Assembly (NCBI RefSeq): GCF_041435495.1
Contig: NZ_CP108644.1
Span: 3,038,001-3,102,000 of the forward strand
Length of the DNA stretch: 64,000 nt
DNA from: Streptomyces sp. NBC_01116
GTDB lineage: Bacteria; Actinomycetota; Actinomycetes; Streptomycetales; Streptomycetaceae
Direction: 5' to 3'
Position 1 is the first letter of the stretch. Every line of letters begins with the position of its first letter. The notes below the pieces were generated by a model. It searched no databases. It worked only from the letters and a program-made list of their open reading frames with translations, and was not told the origin of the DNA. Positions 51,101 to 58,328 of this stretch are shown one piece after another. The position numbers and the translations under genes are program-made.

Positions 51101-51775
51101 CGGCACGCCCAGCGGCAGGCACCGCCCCGCATCGTGGGCCAGCGGCCGCCGAGCGGGGCCGAGCGGCGCGGCGATCTGGACTCCCCGGCCAGCGGCACCC
51201 TGCGGCTGCGCCCCGCCGCCCGGTCCGGGGACCCCGGCCCCTCCCCGCTGCCCCGCCTCGTCGTCCTCGCCGACGACTTCGACGCGCTGGTCGCCCCGGC
51301 GCTCGGCAGTCCCGGCCGGCCCGCCGCCGGTTCGGTGGTGCGGGCGCTGGAGGCCGTGGCCCGGGACGGCGGGCGGCTCGGGGTGCACCTGGTCGCCACC
51401 TCCGCGCGCCCGGACCGCACCGAGGACACCGAGCTGGCCCGTGGCGCCCGGCTGCGCATCGTGCTGGACGCCCCGGTGCAGCCGCCGTCCCCGGACGAGC
51501 CGGCCCCCGGCCGGGGCAGGCTGGGGCATCCGGACGGCCGGGTGACGCCGTTCCAGGGCGGCCGGGTCACCGGCCGCATCCCGCGTACGGCGACGCTGCG
51601 GCCCACCGTCGTCCCGCTGGAGTGGGAGCGGATGGGCGATCCGCCGACCCGGCGCCCGGTCCGGGAGCTGGGAAACGGGCCGACCGACCTGGCGCTGCTC
51701 GCCAGTGCGCTGGAGCGCGCGGCCCGTTCGGTGAACGCCGAGCGGCTGCCGGCGCTGGTGCCGTTCCCGGCCTGA
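48167..51775 (+). CDS. FHA-domain protein with FtsK/EssC-like ATPase core
   Basis: A 1202-residue protein. N-terminal ubiquitin-like/EssC-type region (MQIRLTVLAPRSG), then an FHA phosphothreonine-binding domain (IRIGRSADADVPLDDPDVSRLHCAV ... DLGSTNGTSLDG). A Gly/Ser/Pro-rich spacer follows, then a segment like the first FtsK-type domain of EssC/EccC (PHLRPTHGQDCRLLLAYEREQAEART). A linker with three RTPYP motifs (about residues 790-820) leads to a nucleotide-binding domain. Its Walker A reads GPPGSGRT (Arg for Lys), with hydrophobic Asp motifs GILLVDG and RLVVLADDFDALV. It is divergent from two Ser/Thr kinase genes. The likely job is a phospho-dependent scaffold or secretion-type ATPase; no type VII genes adjoin it. 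ATG 48167 has AAGGGA about 12 nt upstream. Confidence 0.8.
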   Translation: MQIRLTVLAPRSGQTSARTCDVLVTAPAGTALAAVASQLAAAVSGPESSQGGGAVVLFAGRERLDGHRVALGEPPLVDGAVLSLQVPGDDEATDDPVPAQLHVVAGPDAGGVHLLHGGQIRIGRSADADVPLDDPDVSRLHCAVTVADDGRVSVADLGSTNGTSLDGVEVRERPVRLAPGALLRLGESALRLTAGSRPTKLPTAPDGEGHLRVARAETGSPAAGHGSGGPLPAHAHGYGAPASPSPASASTAPSGPHGGSGAPGSSPDAASWPEHAGAGPGAYQKHGPHARGEEFADAPTPRRGIGAWARRLKGGAKAEQAPGPETGAGRRGEAYGASPAPDGPGGPTAHGSATSGSGAHGSGTYGSGSASHDFTGGSPDPSGGPSGAGHLASPASPGSPFSALPTAPEGTWPDPAAVLLTALGPGPRLWERHPEHPEALVVRLGTTDRAEVPAVPVTVGLREAGSLGLAGPRARLAGLARATVAQLAALHSPFDLEIVLISTDRSRPLEERRREWSWLGWLPHLRPTHGQDCRLLLAYEREQAEARTAELVRRLDEGPLGPGWPHLDRASVAEAARAHTGPHTVVVLDGDPGTAMLRETTARLAGAGAAAGIHLICLAETPSSSPTSPVAATYEAACRASIAFRECGAVAMLSGDVATALRLLRTAGGQAAGHGTVAAVDAVSAAWAERFGRALAPLREEGSAALAGRPTTAALPPSARLLDELGLARATPASLMARWASTAEAQPGASAPRPAAPARSEPDSPNSGRTLSAGPRVGPQRTAAASSDRDSGRTPYPAAGAPDPERTPYPPLDARDSGRTPYPGSQRSGPGQASGAGSGERADAAAPPAGATRTGRPVLVLGAGPRGPLSVDLADEGPHLLIEGPPGSGRTELLRAVAASLASAARPDRLGILLVDGSGGEHGERGEGLLPCTELPHVFTHLVACDPVRMREFAQALGGELKRRAELLGDLDFAAWHERHAQRQAPPRIVGQRPPSGAERRGDLDSPASGTLRLRPAARSGDPGPSPLPRLVVLADDFDALVAPALGSPGRPAAGSVVRALEAVARDGGRLGVHLVATSARPDRTEDTELARGARLRIVLDAPVQPPSPDEPAPGRGRLGHPDGRVTPFQGGRVTGRIPRTATLRPTVVPLEWERMGDPPTRRPVRELGNGPTDLALLASALERAARSVNAERLPALVPFPA

Positions 51776-51850
51776 CCCGGCTTTCGGCATCGGTGCGTTT
51801 CCCAGCCTGACGTGGCCACCGGCACCGGTGCGTGTCGCGGCCTGGAGCCC
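51751..51850 (+). repeat. Three degenerate 35-bp repeats across the FHA gene stop
   Basis: Copies start at 51751, 51786 and 51821 with the pattern GGCNNCGGTGCGT-type word, then CCNGCCTGA. The first contains the true end of the gene (FPA then TGA), the second is a decayed copy including a second TGA, the third is further diverged. Confidence 0.55.
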
Positions 51851-52087
51851 CATCGGCGCGACCCGCGCCCGCCCCTGGCCCGGCCACCGTCTCGACGCGC
51901 TCCTACCCCTGCCCCGGGAAGGCTTCCGACATGCCCTGACATGACGTCACGAGGCGATCACGATAAGCCCGTTGGGCCCCATGGCGGTATTGCGGGGCCC
52001 GTGCACCGGGCGTAGGACTGTGCGCACGGACGACGTGGTCCGGGCATGCGGACGTGGCCGGACGCGTACAGAAGAGACGGGGCAGGA
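51776..52087. promoter_or_regulatory. Promoter region of second sugar ABC operon
   Basis: About 310 bp. Besides the repeats above it has an 8-bp palindrome TGACGTCA (51942-51949) and an inverted repeat GGGCCCC ... GGGGCCC (51974-51980 with 51994-52000). Either may be an operator for a LacI-type regulator; none is encoded nearby. No gene seen. Confidence 0.4.
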
Positions 52088-53461
52088 ATGCGCACAACCT
52101 TCTCGATACGCAGGGCCGCAGTCGTGTTCGCGGCGGTCGGCGCTCTGGCGCTCACCGGCTGCGGAGGCGGCGGAGACGGCGGAGACGGCAAGAAGACGAC
52201 GGACGACGGCTCGGACAAGGGCACGGACAGCGCGTCCACGGTGACCCTGCCGAAGCTGGACGGTGAGGACATCTCCGTCGCCGCGGTCTGGACCGGACCC
52301 GAGCAGGAGAACTTCACCAAGGTGCTGGACGAGTTCGAGAAACGTACGGGCGCGAGCGTCACCTTCGTCCCGGCGCAGGACCCGATCATCAACTTCCTGG
52401 GCACCAAGATCGCGGGCAAGCAGCCGCCGGACGTGGCGATGATCCCGCAGGTCGGCGCCATCCAGCAGGCGGCGGCGAAGAAGTGGGCCAAGCCGGTCGG
52501 CGCCGAGGCGAAGGCGCAGCTCGACAAGAACTACGCGAAGGTCTGGCAGGACCTCGGCGCGGTGGACGGCACCCAGTACGGCGTGTACTTCAAGGCGGCC
52601 AACAAGTCCCTGATCTGGTACAACGCCGCCGCGTTCGACAACGCGGGGGCGAGCGAGCCGAAGACCTGGAAGGACTTCCTGACGACCGCGGAGACCGTCT
52701 CCGCCTCCGGCGTCACGCCGGTCTCGGTGGGCGGCGCGGACGGCTGGACCCTGACCGACTGGTTCGAGAACGTCTACCTCTCCCAGGCGGGGCCGGAGAA
52801 GTACGACCAGCTGGCGAAGCACGAGATCCCGTGGACCGACCCGTCCGTCAAGGACGCGCTGACCACGCTGGCCGGGCTGTGGGGGAAGCCGGAGCTGATC
52901 GCGGGCGGCGCGGACGGGGCGCTCCAGACGGAGTTCCCGGCCTCGGTGACCCAGACGTTCACCGGGGGCGACCAGCCCAAGGGCGCGATGGTCTTCGAGG
53001 GCGACTTCGTCTCCATCAACATCGCGCAGACCGAGGCGAAGATCGGCACGGACGCCAAGGTCTTCCCGTTCCCGGCGGTCGGCGCGGACTCCCCCGTGGT
53101 GACCGGCGGCGACGCGGCGGTGGCGCTGAAGGACACCAAGGGCGCGCAGGCGCTGCTGACCTGGCTGGCCTCCTCCGACGCGGCGAAGATCTGGGCCGAG
53201 GCGGGCGGGTTCATCTCCCCGAACAAGGGCCTGGACCTGAAGGCGTACCCGAACGACGTGCAGCGCACGATGGCCCAGGCGCTGATCGACGCCGGTGACG
53301 ACGTCCGCTTCGACATGTCCGACCAGGCCCCGCAGTCGTTCGGCGGAACGCCGGGGAAGGGCGAGTGGAAGATCCTCCAGGACTTCCTGAAGAACCCGAA
53401 GGACATCGTGGGGACCCAGAAACAGCTGGAGTCCGAAGCGGTCAAGGCGTACAAGAGCTGA
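52088..53461 (+). CDS. Sugar ABC transporter substrate-binding lipoprotein
   Basis: A 457-residue family 1 solute-binding protein. Signal peptide MRTTFSIRRAAVVFAAVGA with lipobox LALTGC, then a Gly/Asp-rich linker (GGGGDGGDGKKTTDDGSDKG). The mature part has FEKRTGASVTFVPAQDPIINFLGTKIAGKQPPDVAMIPQVG and VYFKAANKSLIWYNAAAFDNAG, as in alpha-glucoside or oligosaccharide binding proteins. ATG 52088 follows GGGGCAGGA. First gene of a binding protein, permease, permease operon; no ATPase is included, so a shared MsiK-type ATPase is expected. Ligand not determinable here; the tryptophan-rich WTLTDWFENVY points to a sugar. Confidence 0.92.
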   Translation: MRTTFSIRRAAVVFAAVGALALTGCGGGGDGGDGKKTTDDGSDKGTDSASTVTLPKLDGEDISVAAVWTGPEQENFTKVLDEFEKRTGASVTFVPAQDPIINFLGTKIAGKQPPDVAMIPQVGAIQQAAAKKWAKPVGAEAKAQLDKNYAKVWQDLGAVDGTQYGVYFKAANKSLIWYNAAAFDNAGASEPKTWKDFLTTAETVSASGVTPVSVGGADGWTLTDWFENVYLSQAGPEKYDQLAKHEIPWTDPSVKDALTTLAGLWGKPELIAGGADGALQTEFPASVTQTFTGGDQPKGAMVFEGDFVSINIAQTEAKIGTDAKVFPFPAVGADSPVVTGGDAAVALKDTKGAQALLTWLASSDAAKIWAEAGGFISPNKGLDLKAYPNDVQRTMAQALIDAGDDVRFDMSDQAPQSFGGTPGKGEWKILQDFLKNPKDIVGTQKQLESEAVKAYKS

Positions 53462-53465
53462 CGCC

Positions 53466-54854
53466 GTGACGACAGCGACCGCGGGGGGCGCCGGTTCGGT
53501 GCCCCCCGCCGACGACACGCATCCCCGTCCGTCCCCGTCCCCGGACCCGAAGAGGTCCCGCCGGAGCGTGACCGGCACCCGCAGGGTCATCGCGGCGGCG
53601 TTCCTGCTGCCCGCGCTGGTGCTGCTCGGCGCGCTGGTGCTCTATCCGATCGGGTACTCGGTCTACCGGTCGTTCTTCGACCAGGCCGGCACGGGCTTCG
53701 CCGGGTTCGACAACTACACGGCGCTGTTCACCGACGCCACCATCGTCACGGCGGTGAAGAACAACGCGATCTGGGTGGTCTTCGCCCCGACGGTCGCCAC
53801 CGCGCTCGGGCTGATCTTCGCGGTGCTGACCGAGCGGATCCGCTGGGGCACCGCGTTCAAGCTGATCGTCTTCATGCCGATGGCGATCTCGATGCTGGCG
53901 GCGGGCATCATCTTCCGGCTGGTGTACGACCAGGCTCCCGAGCGGGGTGTGGCCAACGCGGTGGCGGTGGGCGTGCACGACACGTTCAACCAGTCCTCCG
54001 GCTTCCCGAAGGCGCGCCCGCTGCCCGTGCACCCGCTGGAGAAGGGTGACGGCGGGGCGTATCTGTCCAAGGAGCCGGTCCGGGCGGGCCAGCCGCTGCG
54101 GGTGCCGCTGGTCGGCGTGGCCCCGGCGAAGATGCCGGGCGACGCGCGGCCGGCGAAGGCGGCCCCGGCGGCGTCCGGGGACGAAATCGCGGGCACGGCC
54201 TGGCTGGACTTCACGCGGGGCGGCGGCGGGAAGCCGAATGTCGTCGACCCGGAGGAGCTGGGCCTGAAGGGCCTGAAGGTCGAGGCCGTGAAGGACGGGA
54301 AGGTCGTCGCCACGGCCACGGCCGGAGCGGACGGGGTGTTCACGCTGCCCGCTTCGGCGGACGGGGCCCAACTACGCCTGCCGGCGGACAACTTCCGCGA
54401 ACCGTACAACGGCGTCGACTGGCTCGGACCGTCCCTCGTGACGCCCGGGATCATCGGCAGTTACGTCTGGATGTGGGCCGGCTTCGCGATGGTGCTGATC
54501 GCGGCGGGGCTGGCCGGTCTGCCGCGTGAGCTCCTGGAGGCCGCGCGGGTGGACGGCGCCAACGAGTGGCAGGTGTTCCGCCGCATCACGGTGCCGATGC
54601 TGGCGCCGGTGCTCGCGGTGGTCCTGGTGACGCTGATGATCAACGTGCTGAAGGTCTTCGACCTGGTGTTCATCATCGCGCCGGGCTCCTCGCAGGACGA
54701 CGCGAACGTGCTGGCGCTCCAGCTGTACAGGTCCTCGTTCGGCACGGACGCGGACCTGGGGATCGGGAGCGCGATCGCGGTGCTCCTGCTGCTGCTGGTG
54801 ATCCCGGTGATGCTGTTCAACATCCGCCGGATCCGGAAGGAGGGACGCCGATGA
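53466..54854 (+). CDS. Sugar ABC permease with large extracytoplasmic insertion
   Basis: A 462-residue MalF-type permease. Cytoplasmic Pro-rich N-terminus, first segments (VIAAAFLLPALVLLGALVLYPIGYSVYRSFF), then after FRLVYDQAPERGVANAV an insertion of about 150 residues (158-310). It is hydrophilic and ends in a Gly/Val-rich, beta-like stretch (LKGLKVEAVKDGKVVATATAGADGVFTLPA), reminiscent of a carboxypeptidase-regulatory-like or Ig-like fold. The remaining segments and EAA loop (LEAARVDGANEWQVFRRITVPML) are normal. Typical MalF homologues are about 300 residues. GTG start 53466, 4 bp after the binding-protein stop. Its stop overlaps the start of a 35-codon frame (ATGA). Confidence 0.9.
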   Translation: MTTATAGGAGSVPPADDTHPRPSPSPDPKRSRRSVTGTRRVIAAAFLLPALVLLGALVLYPIGYSVYRSFFDQAGTGFAGFDNYTALFTDATIVTAVKNNAIWVVFAPTVATALGLIFAVLTERIRWGTAFKLIVFMPMAISMLAAGIIFRLVYDQAPERGVANAVAVGVHDTFNQSSGFPKARPLPVHPLEKGDGGAYLSKEPVRAGQPLRVPLVGVAPAKMPGDARPAKAAPAASGDEIAGTAWLDFTRGGGGKPNVVDPEELGLKGLKVEAVKDGKVVATATAGADGVFTLPASADGAQLRLPADNFREPYNGVDWLGPSLVTPGIIGSYVWMWAGFAMVLIAAGLAGLPRELLEAARVDGANEWQVFRRITVPMLAPVLAVVLVTLMINVLKVFDLVFIIAPGSSQDDANVLALQLYRSSFGTDADLGIGSAIAVLLLLLVIPVMLFNIRRIRKEGRR

Positions 54855-54958
54855 CGGGCCACGCCCGCCCCGTGCCGCCTCCCGGCCGGGGGCCCGGGGG
54901 TCGCCCCCCGGGAGAACGCAGCAACATCCGACGGATCCGGAAGGAGGGACGCCGATGA
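54818..54958 (+). repeat. 37-bp direct repeat at permease junction
   Basis: Copy 1 at 54818-54854 and copy 2 at 54922-54958 match at 36 of 37 positions. Each codes NIRRIRKEGRR, then has GGAGGGA and ATGA. The 67 bp between them are very GC-rich (GGGGGTCGCCCCCCGGG type), like common Streptomyces intergenic repeats. Confidence 0.9.
54851..54958 (+). CDS. 35-codon coupling mini-gene between permeases
   Basis: A frame starting at ATG 54851 (overlapping the stop of permease 1) with GGAGGGA 5 nt upstream, coding 35 residues (MTGHARPVPPPGRGPGG ... then NIRRIRKEGRR) and ending in TGA that overlaps the ATG of permease 2. Its tail repeats the end of permease 1, so it arose when the junction was duplicated with an inserted GC repeat. 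It probably serves to carry ribosomes across the extra 100 bp. A function for the peptide is doubtful. Confidence 0.5.
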   Translation: MTGHARPVPPPGRGPGGRPPGERSNIRRIRKEGRR

Positions 54959-55836
54959 GCGCACCCGACGCATCGATCAAGGCCAAGCGGTCCCTCGGCG
55001 CCCGGATCGCCGCCCGTGCCGGGGGCGGGGTGATGCGGGTCTTCCTGATCCTGGTCGCCCTGTTCTGGCTGATGCCCACGATCGGCCTGCTGCTGTCCTC
55101 GCTGCGCGGGCCGCAGGACATCGCGGCCACCGGCTGGTGGAAGGTCTTCACCGCCCCGTCGGAGATGACCTTCGACAACTACCAGCGGCTGCTGGACAAT
55201 TCGACGATCACCGGCTCGCTCGTCAGCACGATCATGATCACGGTGCCCTCCACGGTGCTGGTGGTGGTCATCGGCTCACTGGCCGGATACGCCTTCGCGT
55301 GGATGGAGTTCCCCGGCCGCGACTGGTGGTTCCTGCTGGTCGTCGGGTTGCTGGTGGTGCCGGTGCAGGTCGCGCTGATCCCGGTCTCCGAGCTGTTCGG
55401 CACCATCGGGATCTTCGAGACGACGCTCGGGGTCGTGCTGTTCCACACGGCGTTCGGCCTGCCGTTCGCGATCTTCCTGCTGCGGAACTTCTTCGCGGAG
55501 ATCCCCCGTGAGCTGCTGGAGGCCGCTCGGCTCGACGGGGCGGGCGAGATCCGGCTGTTCACCCGCGTCGTCATGCCGCTGGGCGGTCCGGCGATCGCCT
55601 CGCTCGGGATCTTCCAGTTCCTGTGGGTGTGGAACGACATGCTGGTCGCGCTGATCTTCGCGGACTCCGAGTCGCCGCCGATCACCGTGGCGCTCCAGCA
55701 GCAGGTCCGCCAGTTCGGCAACAACATCGACGTACTGGCGCCCGGCGCGTTCGTGTCGATGGTGATCCCGCTGGCGGTGTTCTTCGCCTTCCAGCGGCAG
55801 TTCGTGTCCGGCGTGATGGCGGGCGCCGTCAAGTAG
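54955..55836 (+). CDS. Sugar ABC transporter permease (MalG-type)
   Basis: A 293-residue permease with six predicted segments and the EAA loop (LEAARLDGAGEIRLFTRVVMPLG). Last gene of the second sugar ABC operon. The ATG lies after GGAGGGACGCCG, the second copy of the duplicated junction, and overlaps the stop of the 35-codon frame. A 17-bp hairpin terminator follows at 55904. Confidence 0.93.
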   Translation: MSAPDASIKAKRSLGARIAARAGGGVMRVFLILVALFWLMPTIGLLLSSLRGPQDIAATGWWKVFTAPSEMTFDNYQRLLDNSTITGSLVSTIMITVPSTVLVVVIGSLAGYAFAWMEFPGRDWWFLLVVGLLVVPVQVALIPVSELFGTIGIFETTLGVVLFHTAFGLPFAIFLLRNFFAEIPRELLEAARLDGAGEIRLFTRVVMPLGGPAIASLGIFQFLWVWNDMLVALIFADSESPPITVALQQQVRQFGNNIDVLAPGAFVSMVIPLAVFFAFQRQFVSGVMAGAVK

Positions 55837-55903
55837 CCCTCGCCACACGGCCGTACGCCCTCGAAGGCGTAGGTCGTCGAAGACGTACGGCTGTACGTCA
55901 ACC

Positions 55904-55939
55904 CGAAGCGGCCCGGTTCCCCGGAACCGGGCCGCTTCG
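55904..55939 (+). terminator. Hairpin terminator of the second sugar operon
   Basis: CGAAGCGGCCCGGTTCC and complement, a perfect 17-bp stem with a 2-nt centre. Confidence 0.85.
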
Positions 55940-56041
55940 CCGTCTCCGTCCCCCGATTGCCGCGTCCGGCGTAACCCTGTCATTCCATCCGACGTTTGCG
56001 CTCTGCCTGGTTCCCGCGAACGATCGACCCATGGATGTGTA

Positions 56042-58270
56042 GTGCCCCGGTTCTCCGTCATCGTGCCCGCATTCCGGGTCCAGGCGTATCTGCACGCGTG
56101 TCTGGATTCCGTGCTGGCCCAGTCCTTCAAGGACTACGAGATCGTCGTGGTCGACGACTGCTCCCCCGACGCCTGTGGGCCGATCGCCGACGAGTACGCC
56201 CGCCGGGACCCTCGTGTCACCGCACTCCACCTCCCCCGCAACACCGGCCTGGGACCGGCCCGCAACGCCGGGATGGGCCGGGCGTCCGGCGACTACCTGA
56301 TCTTCCTCGACGGCGACGACACGCTGCTGCCGGACGCACTCCAGACCATCGCCGACCGGATCGACGCGACCGGCGGGCCCGACGTCCTGATGTACGACTA
56401 CGCCCGCACGTACTGGACGGGCCGCAGCGTGCGCAACGTCCTGGCCGCCCACCTCGACGAGGGCGGGCCCGACCGCTTCCGGCTGACCGACCGCCCCGAG
56501 CTGCTGCAGCTCCTCATGGTCGTCTGGAACAAGGCGTACCGCCGCGCCTTCATCGAGGCCGAGGAGTTCACCTTCCCGCCCGGCTACTACGAGGACACCC
56601 CCTGGACCTACCCGGTGCTGATGTCGGCCGGGTCGATCGCGGTGCTGGACGCGGTCTGCGTCTCCTACCGGCAGCGGCGGCGCGGCAACATCCTCTCCAC
56701 CACCAGCGAGAGGCACTTCGACGTCTTCGACCAGTACGACCGGGTGTTCGCGTTCATCGACGCGCGCCCCGAACTCGCCCTGTGGCGGCCGGTGATGTTC
56801 CGCCGGATGCTGGACCACTTCTCGGCGCTGTTCGCCTCCAAGGACCGGCTGCCGCACCACAGCCGCGCCGCGTTCTTCCGCCGGGCGGCCGCGTCCTGCC
56901 GCCGCTACCGCACCCCCGGCGCCCCGGTCCCCCGGCGGGCGCTGCTGCGGCACGGCCTGTTGCGGCTCGGCGCGCGGCGCACCTACCAGGCGCTGTCGGG
57001 GGCCCAGCGCCTCGGCGGCCGGCTGCGCCGGGGGTCGGCGGCCGTGCGCCGGGCGGTGCGGGGCGCGGCGCTGCGGGCGCACTACCGGATCCAGTCGCGG
57101 CTGCCGCTGCGCTCCCGGGACGCGGTGTTCGCCGCCCGGGGCGGGGGCGGGTACACGGGCAGCCCGGCGGCGATCGAGGCGAAGGTCCGCGAGCTGGTCC
57201 CGCAGGTGCGGACGGCCTGGATCTGCCGGCCCGTCGACGCCCACACCGTGCCGACCGGCACCCGGCACCTCGCGCCCGGCACCTTCGCCCACTGGACGGC
57301 ACTGGCCCGCTCGGCGTACCTGGTGAACGACTCCGCCTTCGACCGGGGGCTGGTCAAGCGCCGGGGCCAGATCCTGCTCCAGACGCACGAGGGCACACCG
57401 CTGCGGACCGTGGGCACCGATCTGCTGGACCGGCCCGCCGCCGCCCGGGGCACCGACTTCGAGCAGCTGCTGCGCTCGGTGGACACCTGGGACTTCTCCC
57501 TCTCGGCGAACCCGCACTCCACCCTCGTACGGGAGAGGGCCTATCCGTCCGCGTACACGACGCTGGAGTACGGATCGCCGCGCAACGACGTGTACCACCG
57601 CACCGCTCCGGCCGACGTGGCGCGGCTGCGCGAGACGCTGGGGATCCCGGCGGGCAGCACGGCCCTGCTGTACGCCCCGACGCACCGCGACTACCGGCGG
57701 GTCCAGCGGCCCGCCCTGGACCTGGAGCGGCTGGTCCGGGTGCTGGGCCCGCAGTTCGTGGTCCTGTCCCGGGCGCCGCACCCCGCGGGCCCCGGCGGTC
57801 GGCGGGCGCGGCATCCGCGGATCATCGACGTCCACGGGCACCGGTCCGTGGAGACGCTGGCGCTCGCCTCGGACGCGCTGATCACGGACTACGCCTCGCT
57901 GATGTTCGACTACGTCAACCTGGACCGCCCGGTGGTGCTGCACCTCGCCGACATCGAGGCGTACGAGGCGGCCCGGGGCACCTACTTCGACATCACGGCG
58001 TTCCCGCCCGGCATCGTGGCCCGGGGCCAGGACGAGCTGTTCGACATCTTCGCAACGGACCACTGGCGGGGCTCCCGCTCGGCGCAGTTGCGGGCCGCGT
58101 TCCGGGCCCGGTTCTGTCCGTACGACGACGGGTACGCCGCCGAGCGGGTGGTGCGGCGGGTCTTCCTCGGGGAGACGGACGGGCTGCCGCTGCCGGTGCC
58201 GTCCGCCGCGCGCCGGACGCCCGCGGCCCTTCCGGCGCAGGACGGGGCCGGAGCGGGCGTCAAGGGCTGA
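56042..58270 (+). CDS. Family 2 glycosyltransferase fused to CDP-glycerol glycerophosphotransferase-like domain
   Basis: A 742-residue two-domain protein. The GT2 domain (about residues 1-240) has FSVIVPAFRVQAYLHACLDSVLAQ, VVDDCSPDACG and the metal-binding FLDGDDTLLP. The C-terminal half is TagF/TagB-like: LQTHEGTPLRTVGTDLL, YGSPRNDVY, LLYAPTHRDYR and ALITDYASLMFDYVNLDRPVV. In relatives downstream the first motif is WHG; here the catalytic His position is Glu and the DYSS motif is DYAS, so transferase activity may be altered. GTG 56042 start with weak ribosome site. Likely role: synthesis of a teichoic-acid-like wall polymer, convergent with the other genes of the cluster. Confidence 0.88.
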   Translation: MPRFSVIVPAFRVQAYLHACLDSVLAQSFKDYEIVVVDDCSPDACGPIADEYARRDPRVTALHLPRNTGLGPARNAGMGRASGDYLIFLDGDDTLLPDALQTIADRIDATGGPDVLMYDYARTYWTGRSVRNVLAAHLDEGGPDRFRLTDRPELLQLLMVVWNKAYRRAFIEAEEFTFPPGYYEDTPWTYPVLMSAGSIAVLDAVCVSYRQRRRGNILSTTSERHFDVFDQYDRVFAFIDARPELALWRPVMFRRMLDHFSALFASKDRLPHHSRAAFFRRAAASCRRYRTPGAPVPRRALLRHGLLRLGARRTYQALSGAQRLGGRLRRGSAAVRRAVRGAALRAHYRIQSRLPLRSRDAVFAARGGGGYTGSPAAIEAKVRELVPQVRTAWICRPVDAHTVPTGTRHLAPGTFAHWTALARSAYLVNDSAFDRGLVKRRGQILLQTHEGTPLRTVGTDLLDRPAAARGTDFEQLLRSVDTWDFSLSANPHSTLVRERAYPSAYTTLEYGSPRNDVYHRTAPADVARLRETLGIPAGSTALLYAPTHRDYRRVQRPALDLERLVRVLGPQFVVLSRAPHPAGPGGRRARHPRIIDVHGHRSVETLALASDALITDYASLMFDYVNLDRPVVLHLADIEAYEAARGTYFDITAFPPGIVARGQDELFDIFATDHWRGSRSAQLRAAFRARFCPYDDGYAAERVVRRVFLGETDGLPLPVPSAARRTPAALPAQDGAGAGVKG

Positions 58271-58328
58271 CCCCGGCCCGTCGCCCGACGCGTCCTCCGG
58301 GTGCGCTCCGGGCCTGCTCCGGGCCTGC

